64,000 nt of DNA from Dendrolimus kikuchii (GCA_019925095.2 CM034406.1:7505388-7569387), one strand, 5' to 3'. Positions 10,525-22,032 are shown, counted from the first letter of the stretch. The notes: a model not told the origin generated them from the sequence alone. Translations and numbers: made by a program.

Positions 10525-12785
10525 TATCGATATAGTGTTCAATACAGCTCTGATTAAGTTGTATGACTCACATGCACCTATACGTCCTATAAAGATTTAA
10601 CATCTACCTGCTCCGTAGCTTACTGAGGACATAAAATTATTACAAAAAGAAGAAATGTTCTGCCAGGACTAAGTACAAACATAAGCCCACAGAAGAAAAC
10701 CGCTCTAAATTTATAAAAATTCGTAATCTCTGCAATAGGGTGTGTAGGGACGCATAACGCCGTTATATCCACAAATCTCTTGATATTGATGATTCCACTA
10801 AGATGTGGAAGTTTCTTAAATCTCTGGGAGTTGGCAAACCTTCTAACAATCGAACTGGTAAATCAGCACTTCTCATCTTCCGCCAGATTTGATAGGCAAT
10901 TAAAGATGAATACCTTAGGCTGTGTTTCAAACTTGTCAACTCCTATTTATCCTTCATTTGTTTTTGTCAATTCTCTGATCGTGATGTTAGGAAGAGCATT
11001 CTGTCCATCAGTTCCAATGCTGTGGGTTGCGACAGTATCAGTTGAAATATGATAGTTTCCATATTGAACGTTATCATTCCAGTGATCACTTACGTTTTTA
11101 ATTGTTCTATAACCTCTAGTACATTTCCTGACACTTGGAAACACACCCGCACAAGTGATTCCATTACCAAAAAAGGTATATCCTGTCCTGTTTTCCGAAT
11201 ATCGTCCCATTTCCATTCTTCCTTTCCTTTCTAAGGTGTTCGAACATCTTATTTATCAGCAGTTCAGCATCTTCCTTAATACAAACTCCCTGATCAATCC
11301 TCTCCAATCCGGTTTTCGTCCTGGTTATAGTACTACTTCTGCATTGGTAAAGATCACTGATGACATTCGTTACGGTATGGGAAACGGTCTGGTAACTATA
11401 CTGTCGCTTCTCGACTTTAGCAGTGCCTTTAATAACGTCGATTTCGACATTTTACTCGGGATTTTATGCTCTCTTAACATATCTCCGACGTCTATTGATT
11501 GGTTTCGCAGTTACCTGTTTGGCCGTCGGCAGCGACTTCGTATTGATGATGTTTACTCATCGTGGTGTGACTTGTCTGCTGGTGTCCCTCAGGGCGGCGT
11601 TTTATCCCCTCTTTTATTTGCTATTTTTATTAATTCTATATCTAATAACCTTTCTTCGTCATACCACCTCTATGCAGATGATTTACAAATCTACACCCAA
11701 GCTAATTTAGATGGTCTTCATAAAGCAGTTGCAACTACCAACCGAGACTTTTCTAAAATAGTTGAATGGAGTAAAGCTTACGGTCTATCTATAAATCCTC
11801 AAAAGACAAAAGTTATAATAATTGGTAGTTCCAGGCTAATCTCCAAGATAGACTGGTGTAATCTTCCTCAGATTGAATTTGATGGCGTAATAGTCGATTT
11901 TAGTGAAACTGTAAAAAATCTTGGAATCGTTATTGACAGAGAGCTGTCTTGGAGGCCTCACTTGACTAATCTCAGCCGAAGAATCTTTGCGTCGGCAGCG
12001 TCGCTTAGACGACTTAAAAATTTCCTCCCTATTGCTACTAAAGTAATGCTTGCCCGATCTCTGCTATTACCCATACTTGATTATGCTGATGCCAGTTATA
12101 TCGACTTAACCCAAGAACAACTGAACAAGCTTGATCGACTACAAAATGTCTGTATACGGTTTATATTTGGGTTGCGCAAATATGAACATGTTTCCGAATA
12201 TCGCAAGAAGCTTAAATGGTTACCTATTCGCCTTCTCTCCCTCCTCCTCGCCTCTCTTTTGTACAATATCCTTTTTGATCCTCGTAACCCTCCGTATTTA
12301 AAGGAACGTTTTGATTTCCTACATCTTTCTCATTCCCGTTATTTGCGCTCTAGTAATAATCTCTCCTTAATGACACCTGTACACACTTCTTCCTTCGTTG
12401 AGAACTTTTTCACGATACAGGCTGTCCGTTTATGGAACTCACAGCCACTCAACATCAGACAAGCTAAATCTATATTGTCTTTTAAATTGATGGTTACTAA
12501 ATATCTTTGGTCCTCGCAAGTCTAAAACATACTGCTGATTCCATATGTAGTATGATATATCTTATTTTTGTATAGTATATAAAATATATATTATTATTTA
12601 TTTATTTCCTTTTTACTTACTTGGAATATTTCTTATTATTTATTGTCTTCACCGCCACTGTTGTCTTAATATTTTCCTTAGTTTAGGGGGTTGCCTGGAA
12701 GAAATCGCTTTAAGCGATAAGGCCGCCCTTTGTTCAACATTTACTGTACTTAGTTTTAAGAAGTGTTTTCATTCATTCATTCTAT
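10525..12785 (+). pseudogene. 5'-truncated CR1/Daphne-like LINE with long RT frame
   Basis: Homology to the LINE ORF2 at 26298-29246 starts near 10528, at the segment equivalent to about 27242, so the endonuclease is lost. The region to about 11150 is frame-broken. From 11155 to 12525 the frame is open for 456 codons and covers the reverse transcriptase: SGFRPGYSTTSALV, DFSSAFNNV (motif A), SAGVPQGGVLSPLLF (motif B) and the catalytic YADD in YHLYADDLQIYTQ, then the C-terminal region to QAKSILSFKL. The 3' region differs from that of the 26-29 kb LINE. It contains GGTTGCCTGGAAGAAATCGC, a hairpin ATCGCT/AGCGAT, and a (TTCA)n tail near 12770. This is a different family of the same clade. The copy is dead because its 5' end is missing. 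Confidence 0.85.
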
Positions 12786-12954
12786 TAATTTCAGTCAAAA
12801 TAGTACAAGTAGGTATTTTAGTTTTTCCTTGCACCGAATGTTCGACATTTAAACCGAATTTCGGCCGAATGCCGAAGTTCGGCTGAAGCTGCCGAAATTC
12901 GATCAAACAGAATAAAACGGACCGCGTTCGTAATACCGAAGTAAAAAAGAGATT

Positions 12955-13295
12955 TGGTCTGAAAGAAAGTGTCGGGGTGAAGGTAAGGAAAGGAATGCTC
13001 CGGTGGTTCGGGCATGTGGAAAGAATGCATGATGAAAGAATAACTAAACAGATATACAATGCAAAAGTGGATGGATGCAGAAGTCGTGGAAGGCCACGAC
13101 ACAAATTCCATTATCAAATTGATCGTGTACTAGCAGAGGGTGATGTCAGGACCCTTAAGAACAGACGAGCGTGCATGACAAGAGTTATGAATGTCAAAGA
13201 AGCAAGTGAGGTGTGTAAGAATGGGCCTAAATGGCGCTCTGTTGTTCGTGCCTACCCCGCAAGGGAACTGGCGTGAAGTTATGTATGTATGTATG
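12955..13295 (+). pseudogene. LINE C-terminal fragment (RTE-like), nested in the hAT
   Basis: The 99-codon frame 12977-13276 has the LINE C-terminal signature LRWFGHVERM...SRGRPRHKF, then KEASEVCKNGPKWRSVVRAY and a stop. It is followed by a (TATG)n tail at 13280-13296, typical of microsatellite-tailed LINE insertions. All upstream endonuclease and reverse transcriptase is missing. The clade is inferred from this C-terminal pattern only. Confidence 0.7.
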
Positions 13296-13327
13296 TAGAA
13301 TGTAAAACGAATTTCGGCCCATCCCTA

Positions 13328-13412
13328 ATGGTGATACAAATGTTCATAGGCGACGATAGCCGCTTTTCATCAGGTGGGTCCGTTTGCCTGTCTGCTGAAT
13401 TCAGGCAATAAA
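13328..13412 (+). repeat. Rep-A retroposon, right piece of the split copy
   Basis: Starts with the second ATGGTGAT and continues the copy broken at 9917, through CAAATGTTCATAGGCGACG to CTGTCTGCTGAATTC and the A-rich tail. Confidence 0.9.
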
Positions 13413-13414
13413 AA

Positions 13415-14262
13415 AGTCAACAAAATCGGTGAACTGTGTGTCAGTCTACGAATAGTAAATGGTTCCGCAGTAGATTCTAAGAAGGATTAAGGTCTAATGA
13501 ATGACAATTACCCAGTAAAAAAGTACGTAATTCATAAGCAAACACAGTTGGCGCCACATACGTATTTTTATAGAAAATATCAATAAAAAAAATTAATTAA
13601 TGTATTTCTGTATTATTCATATTAAGCTAGAGTAAGCTACAAACCTAGACTAACTCAATGTGGCTAAGGCAGTTATATTTATAAGATATTGTTTAAACTT
13701 AAATTAATCGTATATTGTTATGTTAGTCCATAATAGGTCCTGTTCAATCTCACGATATTTACGAAACTGAAATGGCGCTATCGCGATTAATTTACTTAAT
13801 TAAAACTACATTTTATCAATCAATTCTTTACCTATTAGGTGTAAAATTAATATTATATTACAGATCATTTTATTTACTTTTTTTTTTTTTTCACATGTAT
13901 TTAATTTTATTATTGTTAACATTTGTTAATTAACCAATTGACAGTTTCTTAACAACAGAATTATTTGATTAAAAAAAGCTAAACTAACCATTACAAACCT
14001 GTCGGCCATAACCATTGAAAATATGTCGGTTTCTCATTAGAAAATAACGTCGAATTAGAAAGATAAGATTTTTGCTTCAATTTACACAAGAACTCCTTGG
14101 TAAACTTTAAAAATCACTGCTTGCCTGAAGCTTAGTATTGCTACATGCGTTTTTAGTTATTTTGGCGGATTTTAGTCTCGGATTAACTTTACCATTAAAA
14201 TAACATGGATAAATCCTCTTTGTTTATGACTCACTGACCTTGACCACAGATAATATAGTTTT
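13415..14262. other. AT-rich DNA, nothing recognised
   Basis: Short homopolymer T runs (for example 13879-13891). No supported feature. Confidence 0.4.
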
Positions 14263-14267
14263 TTTTT

Positions 14268-14495
14268 TTTATTGCAGGAGATCAGAAGACAGGCAGACGG
14301 CCCACTTGATGAAAAAGCGGTTACCATCGCCTATGGACATTTGCAACACCAAAGTTGCTACAAATGCGCTGCTGCTCTCTTTAAGGGAGACTGGAACCTG
14401 GTCACTAATGCCGGAACACAACTCAAGGTTGTTATGGCGACATACTTTAGACCAGGGGTGGTAGCCATCCAGTCGGGCAAATGCCCTACCACCTG
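14268..14495 (-). repeat. Rep-A retroposon, 5'-truncated
   Basis: Reverse copy. The 3' end lies on the left (TTTTATTGCAGGAG...CAGACAGGCAGACGG equivalent) and it stops on the right at CTACCACCTGG, lacking the GGCCGGGCGGCC region. Confidence 0.85.
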
Positions 14496-14639
14496 GAAAT
14501 TATTGTCAGAAGGCAAAAAATAGTTCTCGTTCTAGACGTCATGGTGAGGTTATATGCCACATTTCGATATAGTGAAAGCTTCCGGAGTTTGCCAACAAAG
14601 TGGCAGCCAGAGGATCTTTAAATAATAAGATCTTTAACA

Positions 14640-14812
14640 TTAAAGCCGATATCAGACTGTTCATTTCCGTCTTTCAATCTGAATGAATCAACCAAAGTGA
14701 TCCATATAAACGTGAACATTGAACCTTCATGTTTTTACAGTTGTACCTATATCTATACCTTTCAATCAAATTAATTCAATTAAGTCGATCTGTCTAATAT
14801 CAGTATTAATAT
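14640..14812. mobile_element. Pal-2 MITE copy 2
   Basis: The left end CCGATATCAGACTGTTC mirrors the right end GATCTGTCTAATATCAG. The internal ATGAATCAACCAAAGTGATC is shared with copies 1 and 3. There is no coding content. Confidence 0.65.
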
Positions 14813-15024
14813 TTTTTTATCTCTAAAGGATGCTAAAATTATAAACAGTTATTTAGTAGACGCATTTAAAAGCCCCGTTACCGCATGCCAACCTCTTTAA
14901 AACTTCCTGTGTGAGCTCTATGTTAACGGATTAAAACTTGAATTTCTTTCTGGCCAATATCAAAGTATCTACTAATTAATGTTATAATACTACTAATCAA
15001 TGTGAAATTAAAAGTAACATCGAG

Positions 15025-15360
15025 ACTATCTTCCATATGCCTCCGCAAAGTCCTTGAGTACTTCGGACACAGTCAGAAATAGGGAGACAATTTAGTAATG
15101 GTCACAGGCAAAATAGAAGGAAAAGGGATCTCGAGATCGCAGTCCATTACGTTGGTACGTCCGGATCCGCACCACATTTAACGACTCCGTATAGGACGCA
15201 CTGCAAATTGCCGTTGATCATCACCGATAGCGAAAAATACTGCAAGAAAAAGTAGTGGGAAAAGGTCATGACCCTCAGGAATGAGGAATATCACTTAAGG
15301 AGGAGGACTAATCAGAGCAAAGATAATCGCAGCGCTTCTATCGAGGTGCGACGCGTAGTC
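15025..15360 (+). pseudogene. Fossil LINE C-terminus
   Basis: Read across several frames, it retains the pattern YFGH..., DNLVMVTGKIEGK, a Ser/Arg-rich stretch, then a region like DQIRTTF, and KKVMTLRNEEYH. That order is the C-terminus of widespread lepidopteran endonuclease-reverse transcriptase LINEs. It has stops and frameshifts, so it is dead. Confidence 0.55.
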
Positions 15361-15482
15361 GCTTCCTATATCTGACTATTCATTCACTAGTGCTATCATC
15401 GGTAGAAATTTGACATTACTTGTATGGGCTTATGTCAAATTTTAACCGATGGTAAGGCAAATTAATGGTCGGTAAGATACTT
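15360..15482. mobile_element. Pal-1 MITE copy 3
   Basis: Carries CTATATCTGACTATTCATTC at the left and TTTTAACCGATGGTAAGGC at the right, around a GACATTACTTGTATGGGC centre. The outer TGGCCGGTT ends have decayed. Confidence 0.6.
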
Positions 15483-15747
15483 GTACGAACCTGCCAGCGG
15501 AGAACTTTTTTGCTGTATGCGTTCTATTATTACAATAAACGTAGGTACTGGAGTGCGCGAAGTGAAGAAAAAAAAGTCAAAAAGCGAACCCGGATATGAC
15601 CCGAATATTAGTATTATAAAGACTTTCAATTTTTTATTCATTCGATCTAAAAAAAATCTTAAATATTAGAACATCAAAAAACAAGAGTAGAGTATCTCGT
15701 GGTGCCATCTAGTCATGCATTAAGGAAACTATATTTTTTTTATTTTG

Positions 15748-15982
15748 CATGAGTCCAGCAGACACGCAGTCGGCCCACCTGATGGAAAGTGATTACCATT
15801 GCTTATGGACATTAGTAACACAAAGGTGCTACTAATGTGCTGCCGCTCACTAAAGGCAGACTTTAACCTGGCCGCCACTAATGCCGGAACACAACTCAAG
15901 GTTTTTATGCCGGCACACTCATGACCAGGAGTGGTAGTCATCCAGACGCGCAAATACCCTTTCAACCTGGTTGTGAGTTGTT
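15748..15982 (-). repeat. Rep-A retroposon, 5'-truncated and diverged
   Basis: Reverse copy from TTGCATGAGTCCAGCAGAC to TTCAACCTGGTTGTGAGTTG. It has more substitutions than most other copies. Confidence 0.8.
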
Positions 15983-16120
15983 TGTGTAAAATGTTTTATG
16001 TATTTTCAATCTGTATTGCATGGTAAAAGCTTGGGCTACTTACGTCACCTAGTGACGCGAAACTTAATATAAGCAGCAAACAACTTTAACTCTGTCATCA
16101 CTGTATTAAATATATAATAT

Positions 16121-16275
16121 TGTGCCATCTATCGACGAGTAGCACTATTACTATACTTTGTGGTATTATATACTAGATGGCGCAGTTTATTATGAAGAAC
16201 TGACCATCCTAGAATTTCCGTGTTGCCTTGATTGTTCTTTTCACTATGCGCCATAGATGGCACCAGTGCCGACTT
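16121..16275. promoter_or_regulatory. Cluster of TAGATGGCGC / GCCATCTA motifs
   Basis: TAGATGGCGC at 16174-16183 matches the core of the Drosophila CTCF motif (AGRTGGCGC). GCCATCTATCG near 16122 and GCGCCATAGATGGC near 16249 are related, and GTGCCATCTAG near 15700 is a fourth. The match is short and the region is full of repeats, so this may equally be part of an unrecognised element. Confidence 0.25.
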
Positions 16276-16394
16276 ATCTTTTTTACGTAAACTTACTTAA
16301 TTATATTTTGATACGCTATTAGAAATATGAAAAGGAGGATATTTCCAGAATGGCGGAAGAGCGAATAGCTAAACATACTTTTTATTTGGTACTC

Positions 16395-16535
16395 GGTTAT
16401 CTCGGTGTGCAGGTTATATCACTATGTTTCTCTTCACCGTTAGCACCTGGTAATTCTGACATACACATTTGATTAAAAAGTGCTTAGGGGCAGTGAGGGG
16501 TGCATAATTTACGGCCAGGTTCTGATCCGCATCAT
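16395..16535 (-). repeat. tRNA-like SINE/LINE tail remnant, reverse
   Basis: Contains GTGCAGGTTATATCACTATG...CTTCACCGTTAGCACCTGGTAAT and GGCCAGGTTCTGATCCGC. This is the reverse of the body seen at 31785-32180, and the same order is found at 46000-46260. Confidence 0.55.
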
Positions 16536-16929
16536 TTTAGACACCAGTTTAAGACGTGAATGTTATAAATAGACTAAAACAGTTAAAACTGATATTCAAG
16601 CATAAGAACAGGGGCCTTTTACGCCACGAATGCTTTTGATGGTTATATTATGTAGATAACTCTTAATTGCTCACAAAAACAAACAACATCATAATATTTT
16701 TGGCAAAACAATAGATGCCCACATCTTTTTCAGGTAACTTATCTTAAAGGATTTTTTTAGCTTACCTGCTGATAAAGGTGATGCATAAATAGTCTTAGTT
16801 GCTGTTAATAACTATTGTTAATTATTATTGAAATAATGTTGTATGTACATGTTTTTTATGGCTTATGAAAGTTAGGGTTGTGTATAAATCTATATTAATA
16901 TAATAAATTTGGGGGTGTCGAGTTTTTAC

Positions 16930-17270
16930 AACACGTGTAAAATCACCAGCAAAATCTGAAAATGCATCTTGGAAAACCCTACACGATTCCATCTTCGGAC
17001 GACAAGGCGCTCTAGTCTACGCCATCGTTTCACAGTGGAAACACCACCAGTGCGAACGAAGCGTTTTGCCTCTACGTTCCTTCTGCGTACGGTAGATCTG
17101 TGGAATGGAACGCTACCAGATTCTGTGTTTCCCGAAAAGTACAATTCAGAAGTCTTCAAGTCTCGTATGAATAGATATTTTCTAGGTAAGCGAGCTCCAC
17201 CTTCTACCGCATCATCGTCTAATATTAGGCGTGATCATGGTCAAACGCGAACCTATTTATCATAAAAAAA
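16930..17270 (+). pseudogene. LINE ORF2 C-terminal fragment
   Basis: The frame 16969-17265 reads VRTKRFASTFLLRTVDLWNG, then LPDSVFPEKYNSEVFKSRMN and RYFLGKRAP. That is the classic C-terminal end of insect LINE reverse-transcriptase proteins (arginine-rich start, 'WN.LP..VFP..YN...FK...N.'). Everything upstream is missing, so it is a 5'-truncated insertion. The clade (Jockey or CR1-like) is not resolvable from this piece. Confidence 0.75.
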
Positions 17271-17879
17271 TTGTGTGTGTCTGCTTTTCACACGCAGTCG
17301 AAGTGAAACAAAGTGTGACAAGGGGTGGGAGGGATTCTAAATTTCGCGACGTCACGTTTCATATGTTATATCGTTGTAACATATTTAAGTTAAAAACACG
17401 AAATTTGAAGTATTAACGAAAAACTTTAAATCATTTCCAACTCTAACATATACACTATGCTCATACGGATATGTATGAGCATAGTATTTAAATTATTAAA
17501 TATAAAATATATAATGTATTCTATCTTATACTATCTCAGGCTTAGTCCTATAGATTTATATGTTTATCTCTTTTTAGTGTCGCTTTTTCGTTTCATCGAG
17601 TTTCAAATCACAACGTTTCTAAAGAAGTTTCACTTCAAAAAACTACTGAACGGTATTAAAGGACACTCGACATGAGCTAGCTTATGTCCCGAGACAATGC
17701 TTAGGTACTCTTTATTCCAATAAATGACGTCGTTTTCGTGTGATAGACGGATATAGCTAAAACAGGTGGTGTTGCGGTCGCGTTTTTTTAAGTTGCCATT
17801 ACAACTTATTAACAAATATGGCGCCGTTTAGTAATGCGAAACAAGTTTGCTGGCACATGCCAGTAAAAGCCTTTTTTTA

Positions 17880-18168
17880 TTATTGCATGAGTTCAGCAGA
17901 TAAGCAGACGACCCACCTGATGGAAAGCGGTTACCATCGCCTATGGACATTTCTAACACAAATGCGCTGCCGCTCTTTAAAGGGAGATGTAACGTGGCCA
18001 CTAATGTCGAAACACAACTCAAGTTTGTTATGGCGGCATACTTCTGACCAGGGGTGGTAACTGTCTAGATGGGCAAGTAGTACCTAGCAGAGGGTTTTTT
18101 GTCGCCTCTTACGACAGGCCGCCCGGCCGCAGGAAATTGTATTCTTTTACCGTTCTTGCACGGATATA
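17880..18168 (-). repeat. Rep-A retroposon, near full length
   Basis: Reverse copy. The left end is TTGCATGAGTTCAGCAGAT and the right end passes CGACAGGCCGCCCGGCCGC to CCGTTCTTGCACGGATAT. That is the reverse of the family 5' end ATCCGTGCAGGAACGG. Confidence 0.9.
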
Positions 18169-18169
18169 A

Positions 18170-18870
18170 CTAAATAAACAACATCTTTACATAGTATAAA
18201 ACGATGTCGATTTCCGCGTACGCATTGTATTATATTAAGCGGTTTTTGACCATAAGTTAGATAATTTTTCACTGAAGGTTTATATGTATGTATAGAAAAA
18301 CCTAATTAAATGTTTATATAAGTAAAATACAGCTACATCCTAGGGTTTGACTCTAGTATAAAATATAACACTTATTTCAGGGTCGACGCGTTGTAAAGAA
18401 CACACCGAGAAAGTTAAGAAAAAGAATAATTTATACTTAAAGGAAGTTATTTGTAACAAATGACTAATTAATATTGAAGATAGTGTAAAAGTAGAAACTT
18501 TTATGCATCAATTTGTTTCCGTATTTGTTATTTGTTATAAGATAATTTACATACAACACAGTGCTGACAGATACAAAACGGGCTGTCCATTGTTATGAGT
18601 TATTACTGAGAAAGTATTTGTTTTACGTGTATACGCTACACGATTACATTTTAACAATAAAACAATGTACAACAACAACAATAATATTATTTATCAGTGC
18701 TTTACAGTCGAATACCATTTTTAAGAGTAGTGCTACCCACGACGAGGTATCATTTTCAGAGTGATAGCGACTCATATACCGTTTCCAGTATTACTTCGGA
18801 CTGCCCTACAGTGGGCTACTATCCAGAGAAAAGGGCAGGGGTTAAAAAAATCTATACATGTCCTATTGCC
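18170..18870. other. AT-rich DNA, nothing recognised
   Basis: No supported feature. Confidence 0.4.
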
Positions 18871-18876
18871 CCTGGC

Positions 18877-19034
18877 TGGTTCCTATGTCTTATTAATCAT
18901 TCATTTGACTTCACCTTATCAAATTTCAACGATCGGTTGAATTTTGATACTATTTGTATGGAGCTTATGTCAAATTTTAACCTATTGTATTGATAGGCAA
19001 ATAATCGGTTTGTACGATATAGGAACGGATCATA
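18877..19034. mobile_element. Pal-1 MITE copy 4
   Basis: The left end CTGGCTGGTTCCTATGTC mirrors the right end ACGATATAGGAACGGATC. The inner GGTTGAATTTTGATAC and GTCAAATTTTAACC blocks mirror each other. Confidence 0.7.
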
Positions 19035-19510
19035 AGTTAATTAAAGAGAAGGTTTAAAACGTCATAAAATTCATAAACAAGATAAAAAAAACTACAAAAA
19101 AGAAATGTTTTCTGCAACAATTTACCACTTATTCTATTATTTATATAAAATAAAACAACAAATAATTAATAAATTGTCATAGAAAACAAATCGTAAAGAA
19201 AAATGAACGTTAAGAAATTAACATAACAGTTGAATATTTATAAATGATGGCGCTCGTCACAGACGATGAGGATTTACTGTAATATAATACAAGATTAAAA
19301 ATTGCAATTGTGATTCACGGATGGTACGTGTTAAAAGAGTGCGTAACCGAGAAATCGGCTGGAGAAAGATCAATGTACTTTTTCAAATCGATCGTTATGC
19401 AACAGTGGTAACGGATAAATTGCAAGTTACTGCTTTTGCAGGTAACTTCATTTCTTTCAGATATTTTACATTTAAAAGAATTGCATTTCGCGTTGTTTTT
19501 GTAATATTAA
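19035..19510. other. AT-rich spacer
   Basis: The 65-codon frame at 19321-19518 (basic N-terminus, no domain) is not supported as a gene. Confidence 0.35.
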
Positions 19511-19515
19511 TTGGA

Positions 19516-19605
19516 TAGATGATAACTCTTTGTTGTATTACAAAGCATAGATAAACAGAAACAGTACAACGGGCGGCCTTATCTATCAATCAATCAATCT
19601 TTATT
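19516..19605 (-). repeat. LINE 3' terminus with GATAAGGCCGCC motif
   Basis: Read on the minus strand: a (GATT)n stretch, then GATAAGGCCGCCCGTTGTAC and ACAACAAAGAGTT. The GATAAGGCCGCC motif is also at 12716-12727, in the 3' region of the truncated LINE, where it completes the ATCGCT...AGCGAT hairpin. Here the hairpin's first arm is missing. Confidence 0.5.
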
Positions 19606-20113
19606 TTCAAAAACATAGGTACATGAATAAGTTAAATTATCATAAAATAAAATAATAAAAATCTAAAAAATAATAGGTTACTATTTTATTCAGAACATTA
19701 AGAAATCTTGATATTCGTTTAATATTTTATAGCCATACAATGGTTATAAAATATTATTGTAAATGTGGCTACAAAATAGAAAATATTAAGATTTTTAATA
19801 TCTTGAATAAATTGACAGGGTGCCAATCATTGGGTGTGATGCCCACAATGGTATAGTTTACCCTACGAAAATTTAAGTTCAAATTTCTGTATTAACAAAA
19901 TTTTCATTGTAATCTGTTGAGCCGTTTCGGAGATTATTCGAGACAAACTCTTCGCAATACTGTAAAAAAAATATCTAAGCGCTCATTTATTATTAGGCAT
20001 TGTAAAACTAACATTTGTGATTTAAATTTGGTATTTATTTCTAAGTCTAGACGCTTAAATTTTATTAAAATAAAGTAATGGCAGATGAGTATAGGTTAGT
20101 ATTGTCATTCCGG

Positions 20114-20160
20114 AAAATAGGATATTTATTGCAATCAATTTGCAATAAATATCCTATTTT
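20114..20160. repeat. Perfect 20-bp inverted repeat
   Basis: AAAATAGGATATTTATTGCA (20114-20133) and its exact reverse complement (20141-20160) are separated by a 7-base loop. The flanks show no element ends. Confidence 0.95.
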
Positions 20161-21130
20161 CACAGGCATAACCGCGACTAAAATATAATTATACCGTAAA
20201 GTAATTTGTACTGTTTGTTTATCACATCTGTAAGTGTTATTAAACTAATAATCTTCGGTTTTTGATATCCATACAAAAATAGAATGTTTGCATCACAATG
20301 CATTTTATCATTAAAGCTTTTAAAATTGTATTACGAAAGTTGTTTTATTGAGAAATGATAGCCGAGGTCGGACCTGTGTACTATTAGTATAAGTGTTGAT
20401 ATAGGCTAAGATGTTTCAGACTGAATGTTACTTAAGACGTGGGGCAAAATAAACAGTAACATACATGGACATTTCATCTTAGAACTTCATAACAAAACGC
20501 CGTGTGCGAGACTGTTTTTTTTTTCGATCTTACTTAATATTGACAAAATTAAGTACGCAACGAAGTCGTGCAATGGCAAACGAATTTGCAAAATGTATGA
20601 ATGTATGAATGTGGAGGACATTATGGATATATCAAAAGCTATCAATACCATCATCAATCAACGATATTCATCATTAATAATTATGCTTATTTTATGGCGA
20701 AAACTTGCAATAAAACTCTCATTTCCTTTAATAGGATACCGCAAGATTGGAAGCTTGCACTTTATTCTATTTTTTTTATTTAATTTTAGGAAAACTTATA
20801 CATATCAGTTAATGCTGATAAGAAGCCTCCACTATACATATTATAATTTAGTAACTTTTTAAATTATTAATAATTTAACACACTGGGGTAGGGAAATGTT
20901 CGCTTTCATGTAAATAGATGTGCCCCTCCGAACATTTCAAAAGTGAATAGAATTCAAAAAAATTAAAACTGGTAAAATTTCAATAATCCTTTATTAAATT
21001 AAAAATAGGGAAGTCCCTCAACGATTGGAACCCTATTAATTTAGTGCAAACATTTAGAAACCGTAATATTTTTTTTTATTGTTCAAAATATATTTTTGTA
21101 CAAATTATTTTTTTTTACGAGCCTTACTGG
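20161..21130. other. AT-rich DNA with an unsupported 145-codon frame
   Basis: The frame 20425-20862 is Lys/Ile/Phe-rich with no domain and is probably chance. In another frame, near 20690-20760, a short stretch resembles the 'IPQDWK' region of LINE reverse transcriptases, but it is too short to call. Confidence 0.3.
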
Positions 21131-21136
21131 AGTCAT

Positions 21137-22012
21137 TTTTTTTTTAATTTTTCAGGCCGGGGAAATGCTTTTTACACACAATACCGGGTCCTTTGCAAGG
21201 GATTAGAGCATAGTCGATCATGGAGGCATTCCCAGAAGGGGCAATCCAAACAATAATCAACCGGCTTGTGTGGAGACTCGAGCCCAAATGGTTAATACCT
21301 ACTAAAACCAACCACCCTCCTCCGATGCCCCGCGCTTATGGCAGGAAAGGCATGAGACTTAGAACGTAGTTACGCCCACGCCGATCCTAGCGCAATAAGT
21401 GCCTGAGAAAGTCCCTGGAAGAGCTAACTCACTTCGACGACAGGGGTGAAGACTCCTCTGCTCCCTTAATGCATGAGGGCCCCTGAAGCGGTATTATCCT
21501 AGGGAGGGGGGAAGTCATGCGTATATCTGCGCCTCCGAGCTCCCGGTTGATGCCAGCGCCCATGTGGAGGCGCGTCAATACGCGCAGTTACCCTTCTCTC
21601 CCTTTCTCGATCTGCGGCTTCCTTTTGAGACATTACAGTCTCGGCAGAAATCGATCGACCGCCCCCCGCTCCCCCGCCAATCGCCGCTGTGCAGTATGGC
21701 TATCACCAAGCTGTGGAGCGAATCGATCGGTCCTATTAGCGTCTCGAGTTCAAACCTCTGCGGCGCCCATGCTGCGCACTCGACTAGCGTATGAAACGCC
21801 GTGTCAAGCGCGCCACATTCGTGGCACTCAGGTGAAGGCAGACAGCCCGCAATCTGATGCAGATACTTACCGAAGCAACCGTGCCCGGTAAGTATCTGCG
21901 TCATTCTGAAGGTCAGGGTCCCGCGTTTCCGCGAGATCCATTCCAACAGCTGCGGTCGAATCGCCTCCATCGTGGACTGGCGTCATTACCTTGATTACGG
22001 CCGACTCGATCG
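21137..22012 (-). pseudogene. R1-clade LINE, 3' fragment
   Basis: Minus-strand frame 21970 down to 21575 encodes the region after the reverse transcriptase. It has a CCHC-type zinc-binding signature, CHECGALDTAFHTLVEC, preceded by LTGHGCFGKYLHQIAG and followed by AILHSGDW. This arrangement is typical of R1/TRAS-like insect LINEs. A GC-rich 3' untranslated region (21150-21570) and a T run at about 21137-21146 (poly(A) of the minus strand) follow. Upstream of codon 1 the frame shifts. The 5' end abuts the SINE at 22033. It is a dead, 5'-truncated copy. Confidence 0.8.
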
Positions 22013-22032
22013 ATGTTGTACAACGCTCTTCT

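Larger units (their letters stand above)
9918..13327. mobile_element. Non-autonomous hAT transposon, 3.4 kb, with nested LINEs
   Basis: Bounded by perfect 15-bp terminal inverted repeats, TAGGGATGGGCCGAA at 9918-9932 and TTCGGCCCATCCCTA at 13313-13327, and by a perfect 8-bp target duplication ATGGTGAT (9910-9917 and 13328-13335). The subterminal regions are packed with TTCGGCCGAA-type motifs (9930-10020 and 12830-12940), which are candidate transposase binding sites. No hAT transposase reading frame was seen. The interior is taken up by a truncated LINE (10525-12785) and a LINE 3' end (12955-13295). The 8-bp duplication and TAGGGATGG-type end are characteristic of the hAT superfamily. Confidence 0.9.

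Noticed and set aside
12769..13117. Two overlapping ~100-codon minus-strand frames
   Set aside because: They overlap the hAT subterminal repeats and lie antisense to a clear LINE C-terminus.
20425..20862. 145-codon plus-strand frame
   Set aside because: Low-complexity Lys/Ile/Phe-rich translation, no domain and no splice context. A short 'IPQDWK'-like stretch in another frame hints at a LINE relic but is too short.
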